Source: Pseudarthrobacter oxydans
GTDB lineage: Bacteria; Actinomycetota; Actinomycetes; Actinomycetales; Micrococcaceae
DNA: 64,000 bases
Assembly (NCBI RefSeq): GCF_030812335.1
Contig: NZ_JAUSSN010000008.1
Span: 186,001-250,000 of the forward strand
Reading direction: 5' to 3'
Position numbers and translations under genes: made by a program. The notes under the pieces are model-generated. The model had not been told where the DNA came from and searched no databases. It saw nothing but the letters and a program-made list of their open reading frames with translations. The number at the start of each line of letters is the position of its first letter. The stretch's first letter is position 1. This document shows positions 44,924-52,778 of this stretch, in pieces.

Positions 44924-45019
44924 GAGGCGCATATCCGGAAGGCCGACGGGACATCAGCGACGGTGAAACTGGACGCCTCGTTCAACCTCACGGGCACAGA
45001 AACGGGCAAGAAGCGCTGA
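44924..45019 (+). pseudogene. C-terminal fragment of the small secreted protein encoded at 52358-52723
   Basis: From GAG at 44924 to TGA at 45017 the frame reads EAHIRKADGTSATVKLDASF, then NLTGTETGKKR. This is nearly identical to residues 90-121 of the intact gene at 52.4 kb, and the DNA is almost identical over 95 bases. The first three-quarters of the gene are absent, so this is a duplicated 3' end. Confidence 0.85.
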
Positions 45020-45050
45020 GGGCCGCCCACCTGGCGTCCTGGTGGCCAGC

Positions 45051-45069
45051 ATTTCACCACGACGGCGGC
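45051..45069 (+). repeat. Second copy of ATTTCACCACGACGGCGGC
   Basis: Exact 19-bp match to 41822-41840, in a non-coding gap. It lies 31 bp after the fragment of the secreted protein gene. Confidence 0.7.
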
Positions 45070-45125
45070 CGCCGTGTCCGAGGCTCGCCCCACCTCATGG
45101 GCGTCGCCCCTTGGTGCAGTGACAA

Positions 45126-45168
45126 AGAGCGGAACCCCGCAGTGCCGGGCACTGCGAGGTTCCGCTCT
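45126..45168 (-). terminator. Hairpin terminator after the 117-residue protein
   Basis: AGAGCGGAACC and GGTTCCGCTCT form perfect 11-bp arms, with an inner GCAGTG/CACTGC stem. It begins 14 bp after the stop of the gene on the minus strand. Confidence 0.8.
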
Positions 45169-45181
45169 GGCTGGATCCGGG

Positions 45182-45535
45182 TTACTCGGAACCGGGTTTC
45201 TGTTCCCGGTCCCGGAGGTTCTTCTTGATCTCGTCGAACTTTTCCTTGATGACCCGTTCCGCCTCCGAGAGGGTTTTGCTGGCGGTGCTCAGGGGATCCA
45301 TCTGGAGATAGACGTTCTGGCCGACGGGCAGGTCGTACTCGTCCTTCAGATGGGTGCCGCCGCCCACTCCCTGAAGAGACAGGTACACCATGGCGTCGGT
45401 CCGGGCAACGCCGGAGATTGTTCCGAAGACAACTGTGAAGTCATTGGATTCAAAGCTCACAGTCTGACCGATATGGCTGCGGTCCAGGTCGCCGGCTGCT
45501 ACCGGCTTCTCGGACGGGCTTCCGCTGTAGCTCAT
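45182..45535 (-). CDS. Hypothetical protein
   Basis: 117 residues. The N-terminal 85 residues look like a single beta-rich domain (IGQTVSFESNDFTVVFGTIS, then YDLPVGQNVYLQMD). The C-terminal 35 are a charged helix (EAERVIKEKFDEIKKNLRDR). I recognise no family. AGGAG lies before the ATG. It is flanked by a terminator and shares no operon. Confidence 0.65.
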   Translation of the reverse strand: MSYSGSPSEKPVAAGDLDRSHIGQTVSFESNDFTVVFGTISGVARTDAMVYLSLQGVGGGTHLKDEYDLPVGQNVYLQMDPLSTASKTLSEAERVIKEKFDEIKKNLRDREQKPGSE

Positions 45536-45760
45536 GAACTTCTCCTAATAAGTCGAGGGACACGTACCCCAGCAGTCTAGCCACGGGGCCCGTGAAGGTC
45601 CCGCGGTTCCGCTTCCGGCGAGCAGGCCGCGGGACAGGCCACAGCCGAGGTGAACGTGTGCGGGTCGCGGCGGCGAATTAGAACCGGAGGCTCGTGGGGA
45701 CTTCGGGCGTGACCGGCTTAGGGGTTTTGCACCCCGGGGACGAGCCATCAGACTGTCCTG

Positions 45761-46453
45761 ATGAAGTGGACGCGCGTGAAGGACTGGCTGATCGGTGCTG
45801 CGGGGATGGTCCTGCTCCTGGCGGTGATGGCAGTGATCCTCTGGTGGGCTGCGAGCGCCCCGGCAGCCGGGGGCGAGGCAGGGCCTGTGCCGTCGCCACC
45901 GGTGGGCGTCGACCGACCGCCGTCCGCTCAGCCTCCCGCCGGCCTGCGCGGCGACGAAGTGTGGCTCGCCGATGTTGCGCTGGACGCTGGGACAGTGGTG
46001 GCCGCGGGTTCGATACTCCGCGACGTCCGGACCGTCGGGCAGGACGTGGTCGCTGGCCCGGACGGTCTGGTCGCTGCACAGCTCGCCGTCGATGCGACCG
46101 TGCCGTTCGAGGTAATCGCCAACAAGCTAGGTGACGGGACAGTCGTCCGCTCCGCCGGCGGCGGCCAGGTCATGGTGGTTCGCACCGTCAATGCCCTGGG
46201 ACGCGACCTGCCAGTCACCGCCACCGGCACAGTCGAGGTTGAGGCCGGCAAGCTCATTGTCGAACCACGCTCGATCGACATAGGTGGACCGGACTTCCTC
46301 TCCGACGCCATCGCCACGGTCGTGCGCGGGCTCGTGACCATCGAGCACGACATCGAGGGCTTGCCCGAGGGCCTCGTGCTGCAGGACGTCGCCGTTCAGG
46401 ACGACGGCTTCCGCGCCAACCTCCGGGGCGAGGACATCAAGCTCGTCCCGTGA
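45761..46453 (+). CDS. LmeA/DUF2993-like lipid-binding protein
   Basis: 230 residues. An N-terminal membrane anchor or uncleaved signal (about 9-32) precedes a Pro-rich stretch, then the DUF2993 domain with VAAQLAVDATVPFEVIANKL, VEVEAGKLIVEPRSIDIGGP and FRANLRGEDIKLVP at the end. In mycobacteria LmeA acts in lipomannan maturation in the periplasm; here the family suggests lipid or lipoglycan binding at the outer face of the membrane. Function in this organism is inference. Confidence 0.8.
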   Translation: MKWTRVKDWLIGAAGMVLLLAVMAVILWWAASAPAAGGEAGPVPSPPVGVDRPPSAQPPAGLRGDEVWLADVALDAGTVVAAGSILRDVRTVGQDVVAGPDGLVAAQLAVDATVPFEVIANKLGDGTVVRSAGGGQVMVVRTVNALGRDLPVTATGTVEVEAGKLIVEPRSIDIGGPDFLSDAIATVVRGLVTIEHDIEGLPEGLVLQDVAVQDDGFRANLRGEDIKLVP

Positions 46454-46543
46454 CTTCATGAGTCGCCAGGAATGAAGTTCGACGGCGGCACTCTGGTTGG
46501 GTGCCGCCGTTGCCTGTGCCGCGGCCCGGGAATTTCGGTCCCC

Positions 46544-48124
46544 TCAGAGTGCTGACGGCCGGGCACGCATCGTCAGCAGCAGCCACACTGTTCGCGGGAC
46601 CGGCCACAGGATAGCCAGTGCAAGGACCGGCACCAGGAAGACGCCGACGTCGGGGAACTGACGGATGATGACGAAGAGGTGGGTGTCGAACCGGGCGGGC
46701 GCGTAGCTGAGGCACAGCCACAGCGCAAAGACGTCTAGGGCGAGGGCCACGGTGGCCAGGGCCAGGGGAACCCACGGCTTCCGGGCAGGGGCATGGTTCC
46801 TCGGAACCAGGAACCGGAGCACCAGCCACAGGCTCAGCAGCTCCGCCAGCAGCAGACCGAACGCCACCGCCCAGCTGAAGCGCTGCAGCCAGTCCTCATG
46901 CACCACCGCGGGCACCGGTGCGTGGCCGTGGAGAATCCGCAGGAGGTTGGTGTCGATCGCCTTCAGCCGTGACGGGGCAGCCGTGTCATTGCCGTTGATG
47001 ACCAGCGTGACGCCAAATCGGGCGGACGGAACCATGGCCACGTAAGTGTGGCTGTTTCCCCATTCCCCCTGATGCTCCAGGAGCAGAGGCAGCGTCTCCG
47101 CAGGGACGGGACGTGCTGCGGGATCGGCGGACTCCACCAGCGGCCGGGCGAACCAGCCCATGGCGTAGCGCTGGGATTCGCTCACCTGCACCCGTGGCTC
47201 GAACATCGCCTCGATGCTATCGGGCTGGAGGATCCGTGCGCCGCCGTACCGGCCGCCGTCGAGCAGGGCCATCAGTTCGTGGCTCAGATCCTCGGCCGAG
47301 GAGTACAGCGTGGAGGACGGCATCCCGGTGGTGGGAGCGGGGACGTCGGTCTGGCGCCACCACGCGCCGAACCACCGCGAATAGCCTGCCGCGGCGTTGT
47401 CTGCGCGGGCATCAGCCCGGGTCGGATGGCTCTGGGCCATCTCGAGGGGGCCGAAGACGTGCTGTTCCAGGTAGTCGCCGAACGGCTGGCCGGAGACCGT
47501 CTGCACCAGGAGACCCAGGATGTTGAAGTTGGCGCTGGCATACCGGAAGGCTTCGCCCGGTTCGCCGGCCAGCGGGGAGTCTGCCAGCGCCCGCACGCCG
47601 TCGTCGAGGGCTTCCGGACCCTGCGCGTCGGAGGCTTCGAAGGCTGTGTCCTTCGAGGCCATGCCGCTGGCCTGGTGGAGGAGGTGGCGGACGGTGATGG
47701 CTGAGGAGCGGCTGTCGTCCAGCGTGAACCAGGGCAGGTAGGTCTGCACCGGCTCATCCAGCCGCAGCCGGCCGGCCTCCACCTGCTGCATCACGGCGAT
47801 GGCGGTGAGGGTCTTGCTGGTGGAGGCCAGCAGCACGGGCGTCTGCGCGGTCAACGGCCGTCCGGAGTCATCGGCGCGGCCAAATGCTGCGGCGTGCACC
47901 CGGACCCCGTCCTTCACGACGGCGACAGCGGCGCCCGGAATTCCGAGGACCTGGATCTGCTCCTGAAGGAAGGAGTCCAACTCCGCGTAAGCCTTCTCGG
48001 GATTCGCGGGTCCGGTGGCCGGCGCAGCGGAAGGGGCAGGTGCCGGCGGTGTGGTGCCGCCGACGATGCCCGCGGCCAGGAAGCACAACAGGATCCAGCG
48101 CGATGACCTGGATAAAATCCGCAT
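46544..48124 (-). CDS. Serine hydrolase, class C beta-lactamase/penicillin-binding-protein-like, with C-terminal membrane helices
   Basis: 526 residues from ATG 48124; the frame is open 60 codons further but that stretch is antisense to a pseudogene. A signal sequence is followed by the beta-lactamase fold: LLASTSKTLTAIAVMQQVEA holds the SxxK nucleophile, and RYASANFNILGLLV the YxN-like motif. The last 170 residues carry four or more membrane helices, so the catalytic domain is fixed on the outer face. These proteins are often D-Ala-D-Ala carboxypeptidase or esterase homologues, not true beta-lactamases. Confidence 0.85.
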   Translation of the reverse strand: MRILSRSSRWILLCFLAAGIVGGTTPPAPAPSAAPATGPANPEKAYAELDSFLQEQIQVLGIPGAAVAVVKDGVRVHAAAFGRADDSGRPLTAQTPVLLASTSKTLTAIAVMQQVEAGRLRLDEPVQTYLPWFTLDDSRSSAITVRHLLHQASGMASKDTAFEASDAQGPEALDDGVRALADSPLAGEPGEAFRYASANFNILGLLVQTVSGQPFGDYLEQHVFGPLEMAQSHPTRADARADNAAAGYSRWFGAWWRQTDVPAPTTGMPSSTLYSSAEDLSHELMALLDGGRYGGARILQPDSIEAMFEPRVQVSESQRYAMGWFARPLVESADPAARPVPAETLPLLLEHQGEWGNSHTYVAMVPSARFGVTLVINGNDTAAPSRLKAIDTNLLRILHGHAPVPAVVHEDWLQRFSWAVAFGLLLAELLSLWLVLRFLVPRNHAPARKPWVPLALATVALALDVFALWLCLSYAPARFDTHLFVIIRQFPDVGVFLVPVLALAILWPVPRTVWLLLTMRARPSAL

Positions 48125-48269
48125 GCCCGCACCTGCACTTCGGCTGACCCTCCCCTTACGGTAGAACCGGGCCAAGGCGAAAACAATGGCGCTCGGCGCC
48201 AGAGGTGGCCCTACCGATCCACCATCCAGTGCGTGCCGCCGTCGTCCGAAAGACTGGGACGTGGCCAGC

Positions 48270-48529
48270 GCCGCCACGATGCGGTCGACCTTCCCGGATA
48301 TCAAGGTCTAGGAGATCGCGCCCTCATTAGTGCCGGAAACCTAGATGCATGGCGTGATCCTGCCGGCCACCATGGTGATGAGCCGGCCGGCATCCCGGCA
48401 ACGGACGAGAGCGTGGAGTTCGGCTGCACCGACATCATCCGCGTCGAGGACTGCCGGGTGGCCGAGCCCGGCGGCACCACGGACAACATGAGCCCCGTAC
48501 AGCAGATCGGCGCCATGGCCGTTGCCTGA
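48270..48529 (+). pseudogene. Decayed second copy of the SnoaL-like gene
   Basis: From ATGCGGTCGACCTTCCCGGA onward it aligns with the second half of the gene at 24370-24789, over about 260 bp and on into the downstream GACGGCGGCCGG segment. It has a TAG in place of Lys (ATCAAGGTCTAGGAGATC) and a frameshift before the final DCTDIIRVED-like part. The first half is missing. Confidence 0.85.
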
Positions 48530-48719
48530 ATCAAACCGATGCGCGACGGCGGCCGGCAAGACCGCGGGGAACAGAAAGAAGCTGTCCACGTTCTCCTTGG
48601 GAACCCGGACAGATTTCCTCGGTGAGCATGCTTAGTCCCGAAGCACCTATGCCACTTTGTTCGGTTGGAAGCCGCCGAACCCGGCCGGTGACTCGTCGCT
48701 GAAGGGAAATTTCAGATTC

Positions 48720-49154
48720 CTAGGAGCACCTGGTCAGAAGCTCCACTCCTGAGGCCTTGAATTCGTTGATGTCGCTGGAGAATAGGGCTGCCAACAGCAC
48801 CTTCATCTCGGGATTGGCGCTCTTGGCGATGTTCTTTACGGCGTCCCTCGCCTCGGCGGTTTTTGTGACTGCGGCCTGGTCAGCGGCGTCAAAGCCAGCA
48901 ACGCCGTTAACGTACTGGATGAGGGGGCCGTCCTCCTTCGAACCGATCAGCAAGGTGCAGGTGGCGGCTTCCGAGACCGTTAGCGTGGTGGGAGTGGGAG
49001 TGGGAGTGGGAGTGGGAGTGGGAGTGGGAGTGGAGCTGGCTGTGGGTGGCGCAGAAGCCGTCGTCGAAGCTGCCGATTCCGGCCCGGTCGCCTGACCGCA
49101 CCCAACCAATGCAACCGTTGCCGTCAAAACTAAAGCGATTAGGGCTTTTCTCAT
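48720..49154 (-). CDS. Putative lipoprotein with (TP)n linker
   Basis: 144 residues. A signal peptide and lipobox LVGCGQ are followed by a Ser/Thr/Pro linker with six TP repeats, and a domain of about 80 residues (LTVSEAATCTLLIGSKEDGP at its start). I do not recognise the domain. A low-complexity microsatellite encodes the linker. Confidence 0.7.
   Translation of the reverse strand: MRKALIALVLTATVALVGCGQATGPESAASTTASAPPTASSTPTPTPTPTPTPTPTTLTVSEAATCTLLIGSKEDGPLIQYVNGVAGFDAADQAAVTKTAEARDAVKNIAKSANPEMKVLLAALFSSDINEFKASGVELLTRCS
48988..49032. repeat. Hexanucleotide microsatellite (GTGGGA)n
   Basis: About seven tandem GTGGGA units encode the Thr-Pro linker of the lipoprotein. Unit length keeps the frame, so strains may differ in linker length. 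Confidence 0.85.
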
Positions 49155-49294
49155 TTATTCCATTTTCTAAGTTGTCGTGTGAAGTCCGTCAAGCAGAGAC
49201 TGCCGGGTCGTTACGCGTAAACCGGGATCAACTGAATTCGAGTCGCAGCCGCGGACTATGACGTCGGCAAACGCAGGCGGCTGGTCCACGGGAG

Positions 49295-49315
49295 CGATCA
49301 CGGCCGCCGTGATCG
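49295..49315. repeat. Inverted repeat CGATCACGG-CCG-CCGTGATCG
   Basis: Perfect 9-bp arms around CCG in the gap between the two minus-strand genes. It could be a terminator remnant or operator; no T-run follows. Together with the hairpin at 49429-49469 it is what this 325-bp gap (49155-49479) holds; I see no gene. Confidence 0.5.
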
Positions 49316-49428
49316 TCAGAATCTGGCTTGAGGCACTTTAGTCCGCCGGATCGGTCGGGACTCATGGTGTTGGACGTATCCTCCGTCGAGGCGCGACCCT
49401 ACCCGGACGGAATAGCCGGAGATGAAAA

Positions 49429-49469
49429 TGGCTGGTACGGAACGACAGCGTGTCCTCCCGTACCAGCCA
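49429..49469 (-). terminator. Hairpin terminator of the DUF4190-like gene
   Basis: TGGCTGGTACGG and CCGTACCAGCCA form perfect 12-bp arms with a 17-base loop, beginning 10 bp after the stop of the gene on the minus strand. Confidence 0.8.
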
Positions 49470-49479
49470 AAGGCTGAAC

Positions 49480-50103
49480 CTACTTCGTCCAGGTGCTTCC
49501 TGAGCAAGAAGCGTTGGCGCCTGCACCGTTTCCGATGTTCTTTCCTGCGCTCTTGCCGTCGACAATAATTTCGCAGCTGACAGCGGCCGTGGCTTCGCTG
49601 AAGTCGCCAATCACGGACAGGCTTGTGATGTTAAGGTCTTTGGACGTGATGGACTTCTTCCAGTCAGCCGTAACCTTCTCGGTCGAGCTGCCAGAGCCAG
49701 TCCAGTAAGAGACCGTGGCAGGACCTGACGTGGTGATGACGTATTCCACGGTGTGCTCGGCATTGATGCTCTCATCTACGGCCTTAGCGGCGGCGCCGAT
49801 GGCGGCCGTCATCATTCCGGCGACGATGAGGCTGACGATGCCGAGAATGGCTCCGGCAATTGCCATTCCCCTCTTACGGTTCTTGAGCAAGAAAGCGATG
49901 ATGCCAAGGATGATGGCGACCGGGCCCAGGAAGAAGGCGACCATGCCGACCAGCGGGATGATGCTGAATACGGCTGCGACGATACCTACGACGAGGGCCG
50001 CGACGCCGAGGCCGTTCTTGCGCTTTCCGTCGACGAGCTGCACGTTCTGAACCCGCGGTTCGGGAGCGGCCGCAGGTGCGGTTTCATTTTTGATTTCGGA
50101 CAT
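49480..50103 (-). CDS. DUF4190-type membrane protein with MmpS-like C-terminal domain
   Basis: 207 residues. Two or three helices at about 30-110 (VAALVVGIVAAVFSIIPLVG, then AFFLGPVAIILGIIAFLLK, with MAIAGAILGIVSLIVAGM) match the DUF4190 layout. The remainder (EHTVEYVITTSGPATVSYWT, then DLNITSLSVIGDFSEATAAV) resembles the exported domain of MmpS proteins, small partners of RND transporters. No mmpL gene is nearby. A DUF4190-MmpS fusion probably forms an envelope-associated protein of unknown partner. Confidence 0.7.
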   Translation of the reverse strand: MSEIKNETAPAAAPEPRVQNVQLVDGKRKNGLGVAALVVGIVAAVFSIIPLVGMVAFFLGPVAIILGIIAFLLKNRKRGMAIAGAILGIVSLIVAGMMTAAIGAAAKAVDESINAEHTVEYVITTSGPATVSYWTGSGSSTEKVTADWKKSITSKDLNITSLSVIGDFSEATAAVSCEIIVDGKSAGKNIGNGAGANASCSGSTWTK

Positions 50104-50654
50104 TATTTTCCCCTATTTACTTCTAGTTCAGTTGAGATCCGACCGGCTAATTGGTGCGGGATGCACGCAACAACTATCCGATCGCCGCATTCCAAGCGAC
50201 GGTCATTGGGCGAAGCCCCTGAGGCACCTGAATCGCGAAACGCGCGTTTGAAATGTGCGTTCAGCCGGTGTGGCTCGTGATCCAAGCTGAAGCATATATG
50301 ACGATGCAGACAAAAACTCGAAAGTCCGAAGCTGTTCATCTCTGGTCATCGCGAGAGAGTCATTGGCGAGCTTAGGAATCGCCAAAGTACCCTCGCCGGA
50401 ATGCTCAATAGGGTCCTGAGAACTGAAAATTTGTGACCAAACTGATGCGTAAGCCCAACGGGGAGTGTGACGGGTTGCGGCGAAACAAATGCTCACAACG
50501 AACGACCAAGTCAACAAGTGCACGAGCGCCGCCGACATACTCGGGCATGTTGACGTAATTAGTCGATTTTGGCTGTAAGTTCAATCGTCCGCCAACGTTC
50601 ATGCGGCAGGGTGAGTTGACCCTATGGGCCGGACAAAATTTCTAGCAAAAACAA
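50104..50654. other. Gene-free, relatively AT-rich interval
   Basis: About 550 bp between divergent genes with lower GC than its surroundings and no open frame that looks real. It presumably holds the promoters of both flanking genes; I cannot assign -10/-35 elements with confidence. Confidence 0.5.
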
Positions 50655-50669
50655 ATGGGGAACTGCGTC

Positions 50670-51470
50670 ATGACTGAAAACAACACCGAACCGAGCATTC
50701 CAAGCAAGCCGGTCCAGCCGCCCACCTTCAGCCAAACGGAAGGCCCGGACACTCTGCTCCCTGACCAGTCGGGCCTGAAAATGAGCATCTGGTCAAAACT
50801 TCATAAGAAGCGATTCGGCAAGGATACTACCGATGCGTCGGAGCCAGCGGAGGCTGCGCCGGCCCCCGGAGCCGCCCCGGGAAAAGCCGGCCCACCCCGC
50901 CGAAAGCTCGCCTGGTACTGGGTGGCAGGCGCAGCGGCGGTGCTTCTCGTCGGTGGCATCGTGCTGGGCACGACTCTTCCTGACCCGAAGAAGAGCACGG
51001 CATATATTGAACTCGTGTCTGAGAAAGACGGTGTGAGCGGACAACTGAGTTCGCTCCAGGGGCGCTTCGACAGCCTCGCAGCCGGAATCAAGGGCCGCGA
51101 AGCCGCAGTGACGACCCGGGAAGCTGCCGTGGATAAGGAAGCCGAAGAGGTCAAGACGGCGGATGCCGCCGTCAAGACTGCTGAAGCAGCCGTGAAGACG
51201 CGCGAGGAAGCCGTCACCGGAGCGGAAAAGGCAAAAGCTGCCAATACCATCAAGGAAGGTACCTGGACGGTCGGTGTTGACGTTGAACCTGGAACCTATC
51301 GCGCCAACTCGGATGTAACTTCAAGCTGCTATTGGGGGATCTACCGGACCGGTTCCAACGGCGCTGACATTATCGACAACGACATCGTAAGCGGCGGGCG
51401 TCCTTCCGTGACGCTCTCAGCCGGCCAAGACTTCAAGACCTCCCGGTGCGGGACTTGGTCGAAGCAATGA
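50670..51470 (+). CDS. Anchored coiled-coil protein with exported GxYxxxxD-type C-terminal domain
   Basis: 266 residues from ATG 50670, eight bases after GGGGA; an ATG at 50655 is less likely. A disordered cytoplasmic head (about 1-85) and one membrane helix (WYWVAGAAAVLLVGGIVLG) precede an Ala/Glu/Lys-rich coiled coil with repeats of REAAVTT-like heptads (about 120-190). The C-terminal domain begins GTWTVGVDVEPGTYRANSDV and ends TSRCGTWSK, with two Cys that probably pair. That domain is widespread, function unknown, in actinobacterial surface proteins and some phages. The next gene's start overlaps its stop. Confidence 0.8.
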   Translation: MTENNTEPSIPSKPVQPPTFSQTEGPDTLLPDQSGLKMSIWSKLHKKRFGKDTTDASEPAEAAPAPGAAPGKAGPPRRKLAWYWVAGAAAVLLVGGIVLGTTLPDPKKSTAYIELVSEKDGVSGQLSSLQGRFDSLAAGIKGREAAVTTREAAVDKEAEEVKTADAAVKTAEAAVKTREEAVTGAEKAKAANTIKEGTWTVGVDVEPGTYRANSDVTSSCYWGIYRTGSNGADIIDNDIVSGGRPSVTLSAGQDFKTSRCGTWSKQ

Positions 51471-51919
51471 CGACGCATAGGTCGGCAGCGCTACTCATCG
51501 CTAGTCTTGTGGGTCTTGTCTCGCTCACAGGATGCGCGGGCGGCGACGGATTTGGCGCATCAGCCTCTGATTCATCACCTGCCCCTGCGAAAACAGTCCC
51601 TCCGAATGGTGAACACTACAGTTCTGTCGAGTCGCTGAAGTCGGCGTTTGAAGAGGCAGGCGGCGACTGCTCAAATTTCGAGCAGACCAACAAGGTGACC
51701 CATGCCGCGGAGTCTGGAGATTGTGGGACAGGGACCGTTCTCTCAATCTATTCCTCGGTGTCAGAAAAAGATGCGGTGGTCAACGGGATGAAGCAATTCG
51801 CGGATGTCATTGGCATGAACGTTCTCGTTGGTGAGAACTGGGTTGTCAACGACAAGAGAGTGGCCCAGTATCAACCGAAGATGGGGGGAACGCTGGTCAC
51901 CCGAACGGCGACCAAATAG
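51467..51919 (+). CDS. Hypothetical lipoprotein
   Basis: 150 residues from ATG 51467, whose ATGA overlaps the upstream stop, so translation is coupled. The signal ends in lipobox LTGCAGG, followed by a Ser/Pro-rich stretch and a domain of about 105 residues that starts HYSSVESLKSAFEEAGGDCS and contains two Cys in a DCS...DCG arrangement, a likely disulphide. No recognised family. It is probably a partner of the coiled-coil protein. Confidence 0.75.
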   Translation: MTTHRSAALLIASLVGLVSLTGCAGGDGFGASASDSSPAPAKTVPPNGEHYSSVESLKSAFEEAGGDCSNFEQTNKVTHAAESGDCGTGTVLSIYSSVSEKDAVVNGMKQFADVIGMNVLVGENWVVNDKRVAQYQPKMGGTLVTRTATK

Positions 51920-51984
51920 CCTCGACGTTGGCGGCCCGGCGGCTTAGCGCGGCCTCCGGCTGATTACCCAGTTCGGACGAGAAA

Positions 51985-52022
51985 GGGCTTTCCACGGACC
52001 CCCGTGGAAAGGTGGACAGCCC
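51985..52022 (+). terminator. Hairpin terminator of the coiled-coil/lipoprotein operon
   Basis: CTTTCCACGG and CCGTGGAAAG form perfect 10-bp arms around ACCC, with extra pairing AGGGCT/AGCCCT outside. It starts 66 bp after the lipoprotein stop. The remaining gap to 52357 shows nothing else clear. Confidence 0.75.
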
Positions 52023-52357
52023 TATTGTTTGCGGAGTTTGCTTGCAGAGCCTGCGGCGGAGTCCAAGTCCCGCGGCACTTACGCGGCGCTGTTCGGCTGC
52101 GGACGCTCATAGATTGGAGATCCACGGCCGTGGAACAGCGTTGGCTAGGCGTTGTCAAAGGCCCCTGGGATGGGCTTGCGCGGTGGCATGATAGTGGTCC
52201 TGAGTTCCCCTAGTCGTCACCCTCTCACCTGCGTAGAATCCACATCGTCCCCTACCGGATCCACCCTCGCTGGGCGTTGCTGGGACGCGATGGCAGGACG
52301 ACAAAAGGCGGTCAACGAAAGCACCCATGAGCCTGATCGCAGAATCAGGAGCACGTG

Positions 52358-52723
52358 ATGAAAACAGTTCGAAACGTCGCAGCGGGCGCAGCATTAATCG
52401 CCGCTCTCGCCGGCGGCGGCATGTATCTCGCCATGGCCGCTCCGGACGGCGCAGCGTCGTCCACAACGCTGTCTGCTTCCCAGAACAAGGGTGGACACCA
52501 AGCCAACGGCACCACCGAACAGTTGCTGACAGTCGACACCGCCGCCCGCGTGGAAGCGGCAGTAAAGGCCGCCAACCCTGGGGCGACCATAGTCCGCGTC
52601 GAAACCGACGCGGAGGGGGCTGCCTACGAGGCACATATCCGGAAAGCCGACGGGACATCAGCGACGGTAAAGCTGGACGCCTCGTTCAACAACACGGGCA
52701 CCGAAACGGGCAAGCGACGCTAA
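52358..52723 (+). CDS. Small secreted protein, PepSY-like
   Basis: 121 residues from ATG 52358, with AGGAG upstream. A signal peptide (to about residue 30) precedes a domain with TVDTAARVEAAVKAANPGAT, VRVETDAEGAAYEAHIRKAD and GTSATVKLDASF, an arrangement like PepSY domains, which bind or inhibit proteases and lipids in other bacteria. Specific role unknown. A duplicated C-terminal fragment lies at 44924-45019. Confidence 0.8.
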   Translation: MKTVRNVAAGAALIAALAGGGMYLAMAAPDGAASSTTLSASQNKGGHQANGTTEQLLTVDTAARVEAAVKAANPGATIVRVETDAEGAAYEAHIRKADGTSATVKLDASFNNTGTETGKRR

Positions 52724-52778
52724 GGGGCCGCCCAGGTTCCGCGAAGGAATGTGGACGGCCCGAAGAAGCAGGCACGAG

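Noticed and set aside
48125..48304. 60-codon N-terminal extension of the beta-lactamase-like protein
   Set aside because: It lies antisense to the SnoaL relic and includes no signal sequence, whereas ATG 48124 begins a good signal peptide.
49295..49315. Inverted repeat as an attachment site or CRISPR-like unit
   Set aside because: It is a single 21-bp dyad with no integrase gene or further copies nearby; a terminator or operator is more likely.
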